DNA of 64,000 nt from Gnetum montanum (GCA_015680685.1 MNCI01011152.1:36840-100839), one strand, 5' to 3'. Shown: positions 11,244 through 23,345, counted from the stretch's first letter. Notes: generated by a model not told the origin, from the letters alone. A program made the numbers and translations.

Positions 11244-12654
11244 TATTGGAGATTTATGTAGCAGAGTAATATCCCCAAGATGTATTGATGGTAGAAATTT
11301 TGATTTCAAACTCCATTTAAAAAGTCATCATGAGCTAGACCATGAGTTAGGGAGAGGTTTCATTTGTACAATACAAGTCCTAGTATTTAATTAGGAATCA
11401 TGGTAAGCTTGAAATAGTAAAAAATTTTAAAAATGAGAATATCATAATTTATGGTTTTACAACATGAGTCATGGTTGGAGATCACAAGTCATGGTTATAA
11501 TAAAAAAATGTTGATGCTAGAGATAAGGTTATGACTAAAAAAGAGGCAATCATGAGCTAATCATGAGTCATGGTCCACTAAATAAAATGGATCATGAGTT
11601 CACCATGGGTCATGATCTTTGTGTAGTTCAATCATGAGTACAACATGAGTCATTTTGGTGAACCCTGATTTGATCATGAGCCATGGTCTTATAAGAATTT
11701 GTTCATGAGCTAACAATAACTTATGGTCTTATAATAATTCAATCATGAGTTGTGGTAAGATTAGGATAATGCAAGTAGTAGAGAAATGATGAGATGTAGT
11801 TGAAATTTCTGCCGAGATTTAAAGTAAAGTACCTCCAAACATTACACTAATGAAACTTAAGCCTCTAAATGAATAAGATGCATGTCATAAACTAGTTAAA
11901 ATAATTTTTAAAAATCTTTAAAATAGTAGATTAAAATAAAATCTAGAAAACCATTGAAATAAAGAAAACTCATGAGCTTGAAAAACTTTGACAATTGAGA
12001 ATTGAGAGAATGCATTAAGAGCATGCAATAAAATTGGGAACTTGAGAACTTAATTGAAAAATGAGAAAAAGGATGAGAAATGAGATTGATTTGTAAACAT
12101 GTGAGTAGCTATGAATATGAGAGTAAATTAAGATAAAATGAAAATACATTATGACTAAAGAATTTAGAGCATGTGAACAAGAAAATCCAAAATTCTCTTG
12201 AGAGACTTTAGTAGAACAAAAATGAGAATGTATATACGAAATTGTAGAAAATAGTTGCCTCTCTCTTGACATTTTCAATAACAAATGGAGCATGATTTAT
12301 ACAAGTGTGATGTTAGCATGCATGAGCACTACCTCTCTCATCATCACTCCATTCCTTAAGAATCTCTCTATATGTTTAACACCTCATATGCAAGTAATAT
12401 CTCTAGTAACCAACTTTGTCGACATGTAGCATCTCTAAATCAAGTAATGGCTATAATTATGATACCTCACAAGCTAGTAATAAATCCATTAATTTATGCA
12501 CATGCACATGATTGTGCAAATTGTTTTTAAAAATTCATTTTAAAAAATAAAATATAAATCATATAGACCTCATAGATGCATAAGGTATATGACCTATGAA
12601 ATATAACATACAAGAAAAAAACATGAAACACATAAAAATCCTAAATAATGTTCA
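11244..12654 (-). repeat. 3' LTR of D (about 1.4 kb) with CATGAGTCATGG motif repeats
   Basis: The inner-left end (TATTGGAGATTT at 11244) matches the start of the right LTR (TGTTGGAGATTT at 21390). The other end is placed at 12654 by the CA dinucleotide followed by a purine tract (minus: CCTAAGGGAGGAATT, 12658-12672). Between 11300 and 11760 there are about ten diverged copies of AATCATGAGTCATGGT, several with the core TGAGTCA. Confidence 0.65.
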
Positions 12655-13300
12655 ATAATTCCTCCCTTAGGATGAAATATGTGGAGTGATCTTCATCTTC
12701 AATCATCCCAATGGTGTTCAACAAGTAGCAAATTCTAAATTCTTGAAGTGACTTGGTAAACAAATTAGTAACTTAGTCTTTGGTGAAGACATGCTTGGGC
12801 AAGATATTACCCTTTTTTACTTCAACCTTAATGAAATATAATTTGACATATATATATTTGCTTGGATCTCTTGTGCATAACATGATCCTTGAAAAATTAA
12901 ATTATTATTTTGTTGTCAATGTAGATCTTAATGGAAAATGTGATATAAAAGCCCAATTGAGTCATGAGCTACTTCAACTGAAGAATGTGCTGAACATAGT
13001 AAGCCATAGCCTTGTATTGTAACTTCATATGATGAAAGTGAAAATAAAGTTTGGTTTTTCTTTTTCTAATAAATGGGATTTTTCCCATGGAATATTATTT
13101 TGTCACTCATAGATTTTCTTCCTTCTTCATATCCTCCATAATCAACATCACCATAAGCATGGAAGTTACCATCATCTTTCACAAATTTTATCTAGTAGTC
13201 AAGGATGATCTTGACATACCTCAATACATGATTTAAGATATTCATGTATACTTGCCTTGGCTCTTACTTGAATCTTGATAAGTAAGAGATTATAAACCCT
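12655..13300 (-). pseudogene. D RNase H and C-terminus, broken
   Basis: On the minus strand 12665-12780 reads like a copia Pol C-terminus (LFTKSLQEF, then an LNTIGMIEDE-like end), next to the polypurine tract. 12780-13300 covers the RNase H core with stops. RNase H degrades the RNA strand during reverse transcription. Confidence 0.6.
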
Positions 13301-14330
13301 AGATTAGACCTTGAGTGACAAAGAAATATCAAGGATCCAATCATACTCGTATAAAGAGGGGACTTAAGAAATGGACTAGGTTTTTCTCTTTTGAGTTTAC
13401 AATGTGCATGAAGAGGAGTGGATGCTATTCTTGTATTCCTCAAGACATATTTTTCAACTATGGCTTCAACAAATTTAAATTGATACAACTCGATGCATTC
13501 TTCACCTTTATCTACTTGGATCCTTAGAAACTATTTTATGACTCAAAGCTTCTTCATCTCAAAGTTTTTTGAAGGTCTAATAGAAAGACTACATCATCAA
13601 CATAAAGGAAATTCATGATTACATGAGCATCAACATGATTAAAATAAATAGTAGGCTCAAACGTACAAGTTTTGTAGCCATTTCTATGGAAGAAATGATT
13701 GATCATATGGAACCAAGCTATTGATTCTTACTTAAGACTATAGCAGGCTTTGTAAAACTTGCAAATCTTGTCTTCTTATCCTTTAAATTTAAATTCTTTA
13801 GGCTAGAAAATGTAGATCTCCTCTTGAAGTATGTAATTAAAGAATATAGAATTAACATCCATTTGATACAATTTTACATTAATATGAGTAATAATAGAAG
13901 TCATCAACTTAATGGTTTTAAACCTAGTAATAAGGGGCAAAAATATCCTTAAAATATTTTTGCTTTCTTTGCTTAAATCCTAATGTGACTAGCCTTACTT
14001 TATGGATCATACATTTCCACTTTCACTAATTTAGTTTTAAGTAGCCATTTTGTGTCAATTACTTTCTTTTCTTTAGGCTTATATAGCAAAGAACAAGTGT
14101 TATTTTCAATTATAGCATCATATTCCATTCTTACAACATTCTTTCAACCATAATCTTATAGAGCTTCTTGGACATTTGATGACTCATGTTGAAGTGTTGC
14201 ATAAGTTACACTGGCTATAGCTTGACTTCATTTGAATATAAGTTTGTGAAGGAGGATGATCGCTTTAAATCCTTGGAATTGATGTAAGTTGTTTCTTTTC
14301 TTAAATCTTTTCTTTGATTTTATCTTCTTA
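13264..14330 (-). pseudogene. D reverse transcriptase, YVDD box intact
   Basis: The minus strand at 13590-13604 encodes YVDDV, preceded by MNFL and followed by VFLL: the copia RT active-site box with both catalytic aspartates. Downstream, 13264-13488 is a 74-codon open stretch with YTSMIGSLIFLCHSRSNLGF, then ISYLSRFK, the RT/RNase H junction typical of copia. 13700-14330 is the N-terminal RT half, with several stops and frame changes. The protein is not functional as a whole. Confidence 0.8.
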
Positions 14331-15300
14331 AATGTAGAAGTCAAACCCTTCACATCAAAAATAATTCTTCTTGGAGAATGCCATATTTTTTCAATTGGAT
14401 CATGACATTTGTACCCATTGGACCTTACATTATAACTAAAAAATACACACTTCCTACCTCTATTATTTAAAGTTTTGACAAGTGAATTGGGGATTTTTAC
14501 ATAACAAACATAACCAAAACTTTAAGATGAGAGAGATTGAAAAATTTTCCATATAATAATTCATAAGGGGTTTTTTCACCATTAGGGAATGTGTGTAGCC
14601 TATTCAAAATGTAGGTGGACATGGTTACAATCTCATTTCAAAATACATTAGGAATATTAGAATATTTCAAAAGACACTTGTTTATTTCTTGCAATACATC
14701 ATTTTTCCTCTTAACAATGCTATTAATTTAAGGTTCATAGCCATAGTAGATTTTTTACCAAGATCATGAATTTTACAAAATGCATCAAACTTATTATTTA
14801 TAGACTCATTCCCTTTGTTACTTAGAATGTTTTTAGTTTTATAGACAATTCTAGTTTTTGATAACTTCTTGAAATTTTCAAAAGCTCCTAATATTTCATG
14901 TTTAGCATGCAAAATATATGTCCATATTTATCTAGAAAAATAATCAATTATCACAAGAAAATATTTACCTCCATTTATTAAAATAGTAGCCATTGGACCT
15001 AAAAAATCTAAGTGTAGCAACTATAGTGACTTTGAACTTCTTACAATATGGTTGGAACATGGTATTTCTTGTTGCTTTACAAACATGCATGGTTTACATA
15101 CATCTTCTAGTACTTCTGAAAATTTCATCCTAATGGCAACATTATTCTTCATCAACTTTTCAAGATTTGAGTAGGAGATATGGTTAAGCCTTTAATGCCA
15201 AGTCTAGCAACAAAAACTTTGAAGAACTTGCATTTTCCTCTTTTTGAATGAATAACTCCACGGAAGTAGATCTAATTTTCCATCATAATGATCTTGCAAA
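14331..15300 (-). pseudogene. D integrase core, broken
   Basis: About 14920-15010 (minus) reads GPMATIL, then GGKYFLVIIDYFSR, the first conserved block of the copia integrase core. 14682-14912 continues with FENFKKLSKTR, NESINNKFDAFCKIHDLGKK and a trace of the QNGVAERKN block. A Cys-pair region of the gag-pre-integrase domain sits near 15060-15230. Stops and missing residues (including the DDE triad context) show it is dead. Confidence 0.75.
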
Positions 15301-15772
15301 TGCTATCAATCTTACTGGAAATTATGCATTCATTATTTTTAAAAACAATCCTATTATCATTGTTAGACATTCAAAAAAAAAAAAGAAAATTAGATAATTG
15401 TAACATACATAAAAAATCATGTTGAAGAATGGTCATAACATCTTCAAGCTTAATTAGACATCTACATATACCTTAAATTTTACAAAATGTGTCATCTCCT
15501 TTTTTTATAGATATGTGGTTTAAAGACTTCACATATATAATAAAAATCTTCTTATTAGGAGTCATGTGGTTGGAAAAATCACTATCTACAAGCCATGTAT
15601 AAGAGTTCACTTATCTAGAAGGGAAACAAGCAACAAAGTTATCTTTTATACATTTAGCTAGTCATTTTTCTTTGTCTTACCTTGATGAGAAATACTCCTC
15701 TTAGGCTTGATTGTTATTTTGATTTAATTTTTTTTGTGTTGTTACTTGTCTTCAACATCCAACTTTAGTATG
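15301..15772 (-). pseudogene. D gag/integrase junction, left of E insertion
   Basis: This is degraded copia sequence continuing from the pre-integrase region. It resumes at 20525 after the E insertion. The last five bases (GTATG, 15768-15772) are one target-site copy of E. Confidence 0.5.
15768..15772. other. Target-site duplication of E, left copy (GTATG)
   Basis: Identical to 20520-20524. Removing E plus one copy restores continuous copia sequence. Confidence 0.9.
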
Positions 15773-16544
15773 CGATGAGGAGCTCCCATGGATTTCATAA
15801 TCCAGGCTCTCTCAATGTCACAACAATAGCAAATTTGAATAGGAGAAGAAAATGAAAAATTTATTCTTGCTCAAATGGAGAAATTATAGCTGAAAGGAAG
15901 CACAAATTCCCAAGGACTGATAAGAGATTCAATCCAACTCTCATCCAATCAATCAAAGAAAACACACACTCACATGGATGATGATCAAGGCACCATGCCA
16001 AGACACTATATCTTGCTACTCTTCTCCCAAATCCCTACACTCTCTCTTTCTCTCTTCAAACTCTCTTGATCAAATTAAAGGTAGAAGAGGTCTATTTATA
16101 CCTTTTTCCTCTTGTCTCTTCATCTTCCATCCAATTTATCATTCAATTGAATGTTTGTTAAAATCCATGGAATACATCTTTGGGAGATAGAGGACATCTA
16201 TCTTGAGTGTAGAAGTTATTAGAGAAGATGTTTTTGAGAAATAGGAGACATCTCTCCTAAGTGCAGAAGTTATTAGAGAAGATGTCTTTGAGGTGTAGAA
16301 GATTTCTAATATGTAGTGAAGAAATCTAACTATTAGTGAAGATGTCTTTCCTACTAGGGTCAAAATTAAAGATGCTTTTTTTGAGGCCTATAACCTTTGG
16401 ACACCTTCCAACAAGTCCCAATAGCGCCTAAAACATCCTAAAGTTATCAAAATGGCCCCAAAAGACTCCCAAACATGCCAAATCTCTAGGGAAAGATCCC
16501 ATCATTAAAGAGATGTTACTTTGGCTTGTCTGATGTCTAGATCA
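15773..16544 (-). repeat. 3' LTR of E
   Basis: It aligns end to end with 19741-20519. A minus-strand TATA-type box (complement of TATTTATA) lies at about 16093-16100. An AGACATCT/AGATGTCT motif cluster lies at 16180-16350 in U3. It is followed on the right by a purine tract (minus AAAGGAGGGTGC, 16545-16556). Confidence 0.9.
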
Positions 16545-16556
16545 GCACCCTCCTTT

Positions 16557-16919
16557 AAAAGAATCTTGATTCCCACACAAGATGCCTTTACACCTGAAAT
16601 AGCTATTGACCCCTCACATAGGGCATAATTCACACACAAACCAAATCACAACACACATGGAATGGTTAGAGCTCACAACATTTTATCTCTACCATTCAAA
16701 TCTTATTTCACAAACACATATAAACACACAACATAATGTATGCATGACATAAATAAACACACATACATACACTCTAGCACAATTTTGTGCTTACATCACA
16801 ATGGAGAAATTCATGAAAGAAGAGTGAATAGTGTCTTTACCTTCAAAGGCTTCACTATGCTTCCATTTTAAGAGCCCTAAATCCCATGTTTTTCTTCCAT
16901 GACTTGTAACAACTAAAGA
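16557..16919. other. E 3' untranslated segment
   Basis: It lies between the end of the unknown ORF (16920) and the polypurine tract. It is rich in ACACA words and has no open frame of note. Confidence 0.6.
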
Positions 16920-18183
16920 TTAAGGAAATTCAAAAGGATTAGGTCTCCTCATATCAATTTCTAACCTTCCATCCTTTTTCCTCTTCTTCACCTTTTTCTT
17001 CTTGTTGTTTGGAAGATTACCACTTAGCTTCCTTTCACCATCAACATCAAAATGCAAATTATCTTCATGCTGTTCATCCATTTCATAGTAAAGACAATCA
17101 AGTTCTTCAACACCTTTGACAAATTCATCCTTGTCATAATTCATAGAAAATATTTCCAATTTTTGGAAAATTATATCAGTATCAATTTTTTCACCAACAT
17201 CAATAATGATCTTCCCATAATGACTATACCAATAGCCATGGTCATCAAACACATTACCATTATTATTATTCCTCTCACTAAAAATGGCATCAAAAATCAC
17301 ATTGCTCTCATCACTTACAACATGATTCACAATTTCATCAAAATCATTACAATGATCATGGTTCTCATAATCACAATTGAACAAATCACTACCAAGATGA
17401 AGTGAAAAACTAGCATCCATCATCCTAGCTTCAACATGAGAGACATTACTATCATCAACAAGGTAAAGCTGACACTTACTTACCTCTTCCTAGATTCTCC
17501 CATTCAATTTTGCTTCAACTTGATCTTGAACATATGGCTATCTAATCTCATAAAAAATTGAAGGTTCAAGATCCCAAATAGGAGTTCCCAATTCCAATGG
17601 CTTCTCCTCTTCAAAGGAATCATCAAAAAGCTCTTCATTCCATTTTGGAGATACTAACTTAAAAAGTAAACTCTCCTCCATAGATTTAACATCATTTTCA
17701 TCAAAGTAATCATTCTCCACATACCTATTTGCTAGAAGACTTCCCTATCTTCCATGAGATTACCTCAAATTGGCTTAGAATCTTCTTCCCCTTACCACAA
17801 GGTATAGAACAATTGAAAAAAGTATGAGTATCATAGCTTCTAGTAATGCTCTTGACCCTTCTTGGAGAAATACCTTGACCCTTACTACTCATTTGGCTTA
17901 GATCCTTTACCTCCCATGACTCATGAGGTAGGAACTCTTCTTGATTAGCAACATATACCATCGTGGACCTTAAAGATCTCTTGGTCCCTTTGATGAAGTC
18001 CTTGGTTTCCTTCCTTGAAACCTTGGAGTATTGAACACTCCTTTGCTCAATAAGAGATACTTGTGAACTCATGTTTTCATTGATCTCTACTTCATCAGAT
18101 CTTTCTTCTTCCTCATTTCCTTGATTAACATTTACATTTCCCATAAAAATGCAAGAATTATTTTTTGTTGCATCTTCAATCAC
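16920..18183 (-). pseudogene. E second ORF, acidic protein of unknown function, broken in three
   Basis: Three open stretches follow gag on the minus strand: 18183-17725 (152 codons), 17720-17538 (60 codons) and 17423-16920 (167 codons). The last two share a frame; the first is in another. The product is rich in Asp, Glu and Asn, e.g. SMEESLLFKL and DCDYENHDHCNDFDEI-like runs. It ends with a very basic patch (KKKKVKKRKKDG) just before the C-terminus PNPFEFP. I see no protease DSG, RT YXDD or integrase pattern. These are the longest open stretches in E, suggesting the ORF was intact until fairly late. The function is unknown; a Gag extension or accessory protein are both possible. Confidence 0.55.
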
Positions 18184-19380
18184 AAGAGGTCGACCTTTGT
18201 TGGAGGATTCTTCCTTTTCTGAGATTTGGAGTTCCTTTCTCTTGGAAACATTTGGCTTATTACACTCCCTTTATTTGTGTCAATTTTCACCACAATTAAA
18301 GCAGTGAAGGTTGGATGCATAGCCATATCCTTGACCCTTTCCATTCTTGGAGTAGTCCTTCTTAGAATCTTAGCCCTTCTTGATCTTCTCTTACTTCTCA
18401 TTAATGTCCTATGTGGCATTTCCATTCTCCTTGGCTTCTTTCTCACTCTCAAAAGCTTTATAGTTGTTGCCCTTAGAAGATTTAGGACCTCTAGTGTATC
18501 CTTGGATTTTCTTTTTAGTCTTAAGACCAATTCAAAAGCCTCATCCAATGTTTGAGGCTCATAGAAGATTAGCTCTTGTTGATACTCCCTTTTAAGTCCT
18601 CCTTGAAACTTAGATTCTTGTTCATAATAATCCAAATGAACTTTTGCAGGCTGGAAAGATTTAAAAAAATCCATGTAGTAATCCTTCACACTCTTATCAC
18701 CTTGCCTTAGGTACTTCAATTTTTGGATGGCCTCTTGCCTATAATGAATCTTCTAAAATTTTTTCTTGAGCATGAACTACATCAAAGATCACCATTATTC
18801 ACGTTGTAAGAATGACTTTCCTTCTCCCATAATACAAGTGTTATGCCTTCCAATTTGGTTTCAAAAAGATACACCTTTTGATGATTTTCCACATCTTCAA
18901 GTTCAAAGTACTTATTAATCATTTTTAGCCAAGAGAGAAAAGCTTCAATTCCTTCCATACCATTGAAGGATTTGACTTCAACATGAGGCATCCTTGAAGC
19001 ATGTCTAAAAGATTTTGCAAGAGGGACTTCAATTCCTTCACCTTGCTTCCTTAAGGAAGTTACTTTTTCCCTTTCCTAGGAAAATTAAAGCCTTGACACT
19101 TATTTTTAGCACTAGGAGTATGAAGAAAAACATCATCTTAAGCTTCTCCTTCTCCAAAGTATTCATCTTCAAAAGGAATATCATCTTCAAGGGATGGCAT
19201 TGAAGAATGTCTTGGTGAAGAACTACATGACTTGTACCCTTGCTTGGATGCTTTTGGTGAAGAAGTAAGTCCTTTATTCTCTCTAAGTGTTTTAATTTTC
19301 TCAATAATGAGCTTGAGAGAACCTCTCATATCATTCATGTCTCTTGAAAAAGCTTGAACAATTTTCTTCTTTGGAGGCAT
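18184..19380 (-). pseudogene. E gag with CCHC zinc knuckle, interrupted
   Basis: The start is MPPKKKIVQAF at 19380, about 340 bp after the PBS, followed by a Ser-rich acidic stretch to 19138. 18991-18782 holds the Gag core (VKSFNGMEGIEAFLSWL, LEDVENHQKVYLFETKL, LWEK). 18719-18500 continues with SVKDYYMDFF, then FQGGLKREYQQEL, the second half of a retrotransposon gag domain. 18303-18262 encodes CX2CX4HX4C with all four metal ligands, but two stop codons fall inside it. Several frame changes are present. Gag would build the virus-like particle; this copy cannot be translated whole. Confidence 0.8.
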
Positions 19381-19721
19381 GATGGAAATTGATCTAATAG
19401 GAAATTTTCATAAAATTCTACAAGGAAAAGTAAAATTTTCAAGATTTCTCAAGGAACGAGACAAGAATTTCTTAGATCTTAAAATAAATGAGTAGAAGGT
19501 CTTTAAACCCTAGGTATTACAAGCCAATGGGTTTCCAATTACACAATTATCTTACAATTCTTGAGAGATATGACAAACTTAGGAATCAGAGGAAAATTTT
19601 AAAACCCTAGGATAAGTAGAACAAGTAGCAAGAGAGAATTCATCCAAGGTTAAGATTTTGGAGTGATTATTTGCAATTGAGATGAGAATTATCCACTTGA
19701 ATACAATTATCTTTAATTTCA

Positions 19722-19740
19722 AGCTACTCTAATACTAATC
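19722..19740 (-). other. E primer binding site, tRNA-iMet type, mutated
   Basis: The minus strand just inside the 5' LTR reads TTAGTATTAGAGTAGCTTG, against the plant Met-type TTGGTATCAGAGCAGCTTG pattern. The differences are G-to-A and C-to-T. Confidence 0.7.
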
Positions 19741-20519
19741 TGATGAGGAGTTCCCATAAATTCCATAATCCAAGCTCTCGCAATTTCACAACAATAGCAA
19801 ATTTGAATAAGAATAGAAGAAAGCTTTGTTCTTGCTCAAATGGAGAAATTATAGCTAAAAGAAAGCAAAAATTCCCAAGGATAGATAAGAGATTCAATCA
19901 AACTCTTACACTTAATCAAAGAAAGCACACACTCACATGGATGATAATCAAGCACCATGTTAAGACTTTATCTCTCTCTCTACTCTTCTTCCAACTCCAT
20001 AACCTCTCTTTTTATCTCTTCAAACTCTCTTCAAATGCCCTTGATCAAATTTAAGGCCTAAGAGGTTTATTTATACCTTTTCCCACTTGTCTCTTCATCT
20101 TCCCTTCAATTTATCATTCAACTAAATGTTCATTAAAATCCATGGAACACATCTTTGAGAAATAGAGGACATCTCTCCCGAGTGCAGAAGTTATCAAAGA
20201 AGACATCTTTGAGAAATAAGATATGTCTATCCCAAGTGCAGAAGTTATCAGAGAAGATGTCTTTGAGGTGTAGAAGACATCTAATATGTAGTGAAGACAT
20301 CTAACTATTAGTGAATACATCTTTCTTGCTAGGGTCAAAATTAAAGATGCTTATTTTGAGGCCTGGAACCTTCAGACATCTTCCAACAAGTCCCCATAAC
20401 CCCTAGAACATCCTAAAGCTATCAAAATAGTCCCAAAAGACTTCCAAACATGCCAAAACTCTAGGGAAAGATCCCATCATTGGAGAGATGTTACTCTGGC
20501 CTATTTGATGTCCACATCA
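19741..20519 (-). repeat. 5' LTR of E
   Basis: In plus reading it runs from TGATGAGGAG to CCACATCA. A TATA-type box (complement of TATTTATA) lies at 20069-20076, about 450 bp from the U3 start. The AGACATCT-type motif cluster is at 20150-20330. GTATG follows. Confidence 0.9.
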
Positions 20520-20524
20520 GTATG
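20520..20524. other. Target-site duplication of E, right copy (GTATG)
   Basis: Pairs with 15768-15772. Confidence 0.9.
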
Positions 20525-21363
20525 TTTCTTTTTGTTGTAGTATTTGCATACTCATTGGTCTCTTTCTTGGAATCTTGATCTACCTCTTTTTCTTTTAAAT
20601 ATATCATTGCCTTTAGAGTTATGAAAATTATAGCCTTATTATACATCAATTTGGAAGGCATTCCTTCCTTTACCTCTACTTCTCCTACCTTTACCTCTAC
20701 CTATTTGGGAATTCTAAAGAACATAAGCATTAGCATTTTTGAAATTGAAGGTTTTCAACTCTTTTAGGGCTTTCAAATAAGACATTAAGTCATAAATAGT
20801 GTAGGAGGATATATCGTTTTTTTGAACAATGGTAACCACAAGGTTTTGATGCCTATAGTTATCATACAAGACTTGAATAATCTTTTGGATCTTTTTCCTT
20901 ATGAAATAATCACATTGGTACTCATCTACATTCCTTAATATAAAAAATACTTTATCAAAAAAAAAAAAAGATTCCTAGACTCACTCTTATGCATCTTCAA
21001 ATTATTTAATTTAGACTTAAATTTGAGAGTCTTGAGCTGATGGTTCATCAAATATCCCTTGAACTCTTCTTGCAATGCCTTCCAAAATTACTTGGATATC
21101 TCCTTGTCCATGATCCTAGTACTAATTGATTCAAATATAGATGTACAAATAATCAATTTAGTAAGAGAATCTTACTTTAAATGATCTTCCATTCCTTCTT
21201 ATTATGTTTTAGCAAAGTTTAATGTTAATAAGATCTTTAAAATCCTTTTTAACATTTAAATTTCATTAATTTATAATATAGCCTTCATGAGGTGACTACA
21301 AAATATAAAATCTTGAGAATCATTGAAAATCAAAGAATACCTAGAAATTTCCTTACTTGCCAT
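20525..21363 (-). pseudogene. D gag (copia type), broken
   Basis: The start is MASKEISRYSLIF at 21363, directly after the PBS. Further on, the minus strand reads FWKALQEEFKGY, LKTLKFKSKLNNLKM, IQVLYDNY, and YTIYDLMSYLKALKEL: the usual UBN2/copia gag layout with its leucine-rich middle and the final LxxxE block. Stops and frameshifts interrupt it, and E is inserted downstream near the zinc-knuckle region. The role would be capsid formation. Confidence 0.75.
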
Positions 21364-21373
21364 ACTAAAGAAT

Positions 21374-21389
21374 GCCACTTCAATACCAA
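21374..21389 (-). other. D primer binding site, Met type
   Basis: The minus strand reads TTGGTATTGAAGTGG right after the LTR end CCAACA. It resembles the copia standard TTGGTATCAGAGC with two or three changes. Confidence 0.65.
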
Positions 21390-21780
21390 TGTTGGAGATT
21401 TGTATAGCAGAATAAGATTTGTGAGATGCATTAACAGAAAAAGTTTCAGTTATAAACTCTAGTAGAAAATTGATTACAAGCTGGACCACAAGTTTGAGAG
21501 AGGTCATCATAGTAGAATACAAGTCATGGCATTGGATCACAAGTTATGATAAGGCTAAAACAATAAGAAATTTAAAAAATGAGAATATTAGAAGTCATGG
21601 TTAGAATAAAAATTACTAAATATGAAGATGAGATTGTGGTTGCAAAAGAAACAATCATGAGTCATGGTGTATTAAATAAAATGGATCATGAGATAATCAC
21701 ATGTTGTGATCTTTGTGCACTTTAATCATGTGTGTAGCATAATTCATGGTGCACTTTAATCATGTGTGTAGTATATGTTT
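21390..21780 (-). repeat. 5' LTR of D, right part lost
   Basis: It aligns with 11244-11640 (TGTTGGAGATTT..., ATAAAATGGATCATGAG..., TGATCTTTGTG...). Similarity stops near 21780, so most of this LTR was deleted or replaced. A short local duplication (GTGCACTTTAATCATGTGTG) occurs at 21715-21772. Confidence 0.7.
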
Positions 21781-23230
21781 CTTAAAATGGTAATTTTACC
21801 TTTTGGATAGGATGATAAGTCCATGACCAACTCACTAGATTACTTAAGAAGACAAAATAAGTGTAATTTTATGAACATTAATTATCATGCCATTCAAATC
21901 TAGTGGCTTTAAAGGCCTAGAAGACACTATAAGAGGAAACTCTAGTAAAGTCAAATGTTACTTTTAATCAAGTCTTAATCTAAGGATTAAAAACTTGTTT
22001 GATCATGAAGGAACATTGTCACATTAATTATCCAGTTCAAGAAGAATGTATGAATTTGATTATTTAGCACAACCAAAGGAACTGAATAGAGGTTTTTGAT
22101 AATATTAAATTCAAGAAGCTACCTGCATATGTCTAGGGAGGGAAGAAAACAAAATTAGATTCTTGGGATTCTAGATGATATTTAGGATACTTTATTTAAT
22201 CTAGTTTCATCAATGATTAGATCATAGAATAATTATAACTAGATAACATTGGCAGTTGTGATGCAATCTTGTATCTCTAAAGGGAAACTTAGAGATCTAT
22301 CCTTTTAGATTGTGTAAGTAGTGATAAAGGGAACCAACAAAAGAACCCTTAAGGAGTGTGATGAATGCTCTCGTGCTCCAGTTAACTAATTAAATTATAG
22401 ATTGGAGATTCATTGATGTTGCATTTCTTTTTTCCCCTTTATTTCATTCAATTTTTCTATAATTTTCTAGTTATACCATCTCTAATTCATCATTCTATAA
22501 GTAGGAAGTTGACAAAGGTGAAGTAAAGGATGAGATTTAGCCATTCAAGAGGTGCACTTGCATTAGATGTTCATGTCTCTCTAGTTGTTGAGAATTTACA
22601 AGTATCTCACTGATGGAATTTGCAAGGAAAAGAAGGATAGGAGCTTGCTATGAGGAGGATCCTCTTGTGAGCTTTTGGTGAATTAGCATTATCAAAAAGT
22701 AAGCCCATTATTAATTTCCTTTAGGATGATAGTTCTTGCATTGCATAAAGTACTTGATTAATCTCATGCTTGGGTAGTGATGACTCCATTGAAATTAATG
22801 ATTAAGTAGGACATTTCTTTTCTTCCTCATGTTTAGTTGTGTGTTTTATTTATACTTTCAATTTTAATATTTATTTAATTTTGGTCCTTTATGATCCCAT
22901 GCATTTTTTTCTCATTTTCTTTTTAAGGCTCTGATAATGAAAGCCCATGATTTACTAAGTTTCAACTTTGTAAAGATGTTATGCATGGTGTTTAAACTAT
23001 TGAAAAATTTTTTAGTGCCTTTTCAAACTTGAATTTGGATGCTTAGGAATTATTTTATTTTTATTTTTATTTAATTTAATTTTAATTTATTTTTCTTTAT
23101 TTCTTTTTATTTTAAGTTATTTTAGTTGAGTTTTGTATTTATTTTGTAATGTATTTCTTTATTTTACTTGTTTATTTTTAGTTATTTTAATTATTAAAAA
23201 AGAAATTATGCATGTGATGCACTTTGTAGA
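21781..23230. other. Unassigned AT-rich region
   Basis: I find no LTR partner, domain wording or open frame worth listing. It may hold old transposon sequence beyond recognition by eye. Confidence 0.4.
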
Positions 23231-23345
23231 TAATATATATATGGTTTTTTATATATTATACATTATATTTATTATATAATATATAATATAACTTTTATAA
23301 ATAATATATATAATATTTAAGTTATATATATTATAATGTGTGCCA
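23231..23345. repeat. TA-rich low-complexity tract
   Basis: Long runs of ATAT/TATATA occur, including imperfect palindromes such as ATTATATAATATATAAT. Confidence 0.85.

Larger units (their letters stand above)
15773..20519 (-). mobile_element. Element E: gag-containing LTR retrotransposon lacking pol, nested in D
   Basis: LTRs of 772 and 779 bp (15773-16544, 19741-20519) bound the element, and the perfect 5-bp duplication GTATG (15768-15772, 20520-20524) shows one clean insertion into copia D. On the minus strand the order is 5' LTR, tRNA-Met-type PBS, gag with zinc knuckle, an acidic ORF of unknown function, purine tract, 3' LTR. The 3.2-kb interior is too short for pol, and I see no protease, RT or integrase wording. 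It fits terminal-repeat retrotransposons with a GAG domain (TR-GAG), which need enzymes from a partner. The left LTR starts CG instead of TG, a single T-to-C change. Confidence 0.85.
11244..21780 (-). mobile_element. Ty1/copia LTR retrotransposon D, host of nested element E
   Basis: Minus-strand order is 5' LTR (21390-about 21780, right end eroded), tRNA-Met-type PBS, gag (from 21363), insertion of E (15773-20519), integrase, RT with YVDD, RNase H, polypurine tract, and 3' LTR (11244-12654). The order gag-integrase-RT-RNase H is diagnostic for copia. The two LTRs share about 400 bp. The coding region has stops and frameshifts. The target duplication cannot be checked because the right LTR is truncated. 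Confidence 0.85.

Noticed and set aside
13315-13527. 70-codon plus-strand ORF
   Set aside because: Antisense shadow of the copia RT/RNase H segment, which has clear conserved wording.
17052-17405. 117-codon plus-strand ORF rich in Ile
   Set aside because: It is the antisense of the acidic E second ORF; Ile/Met/Thr richness is the mirror of Asp/Asn/His codons.
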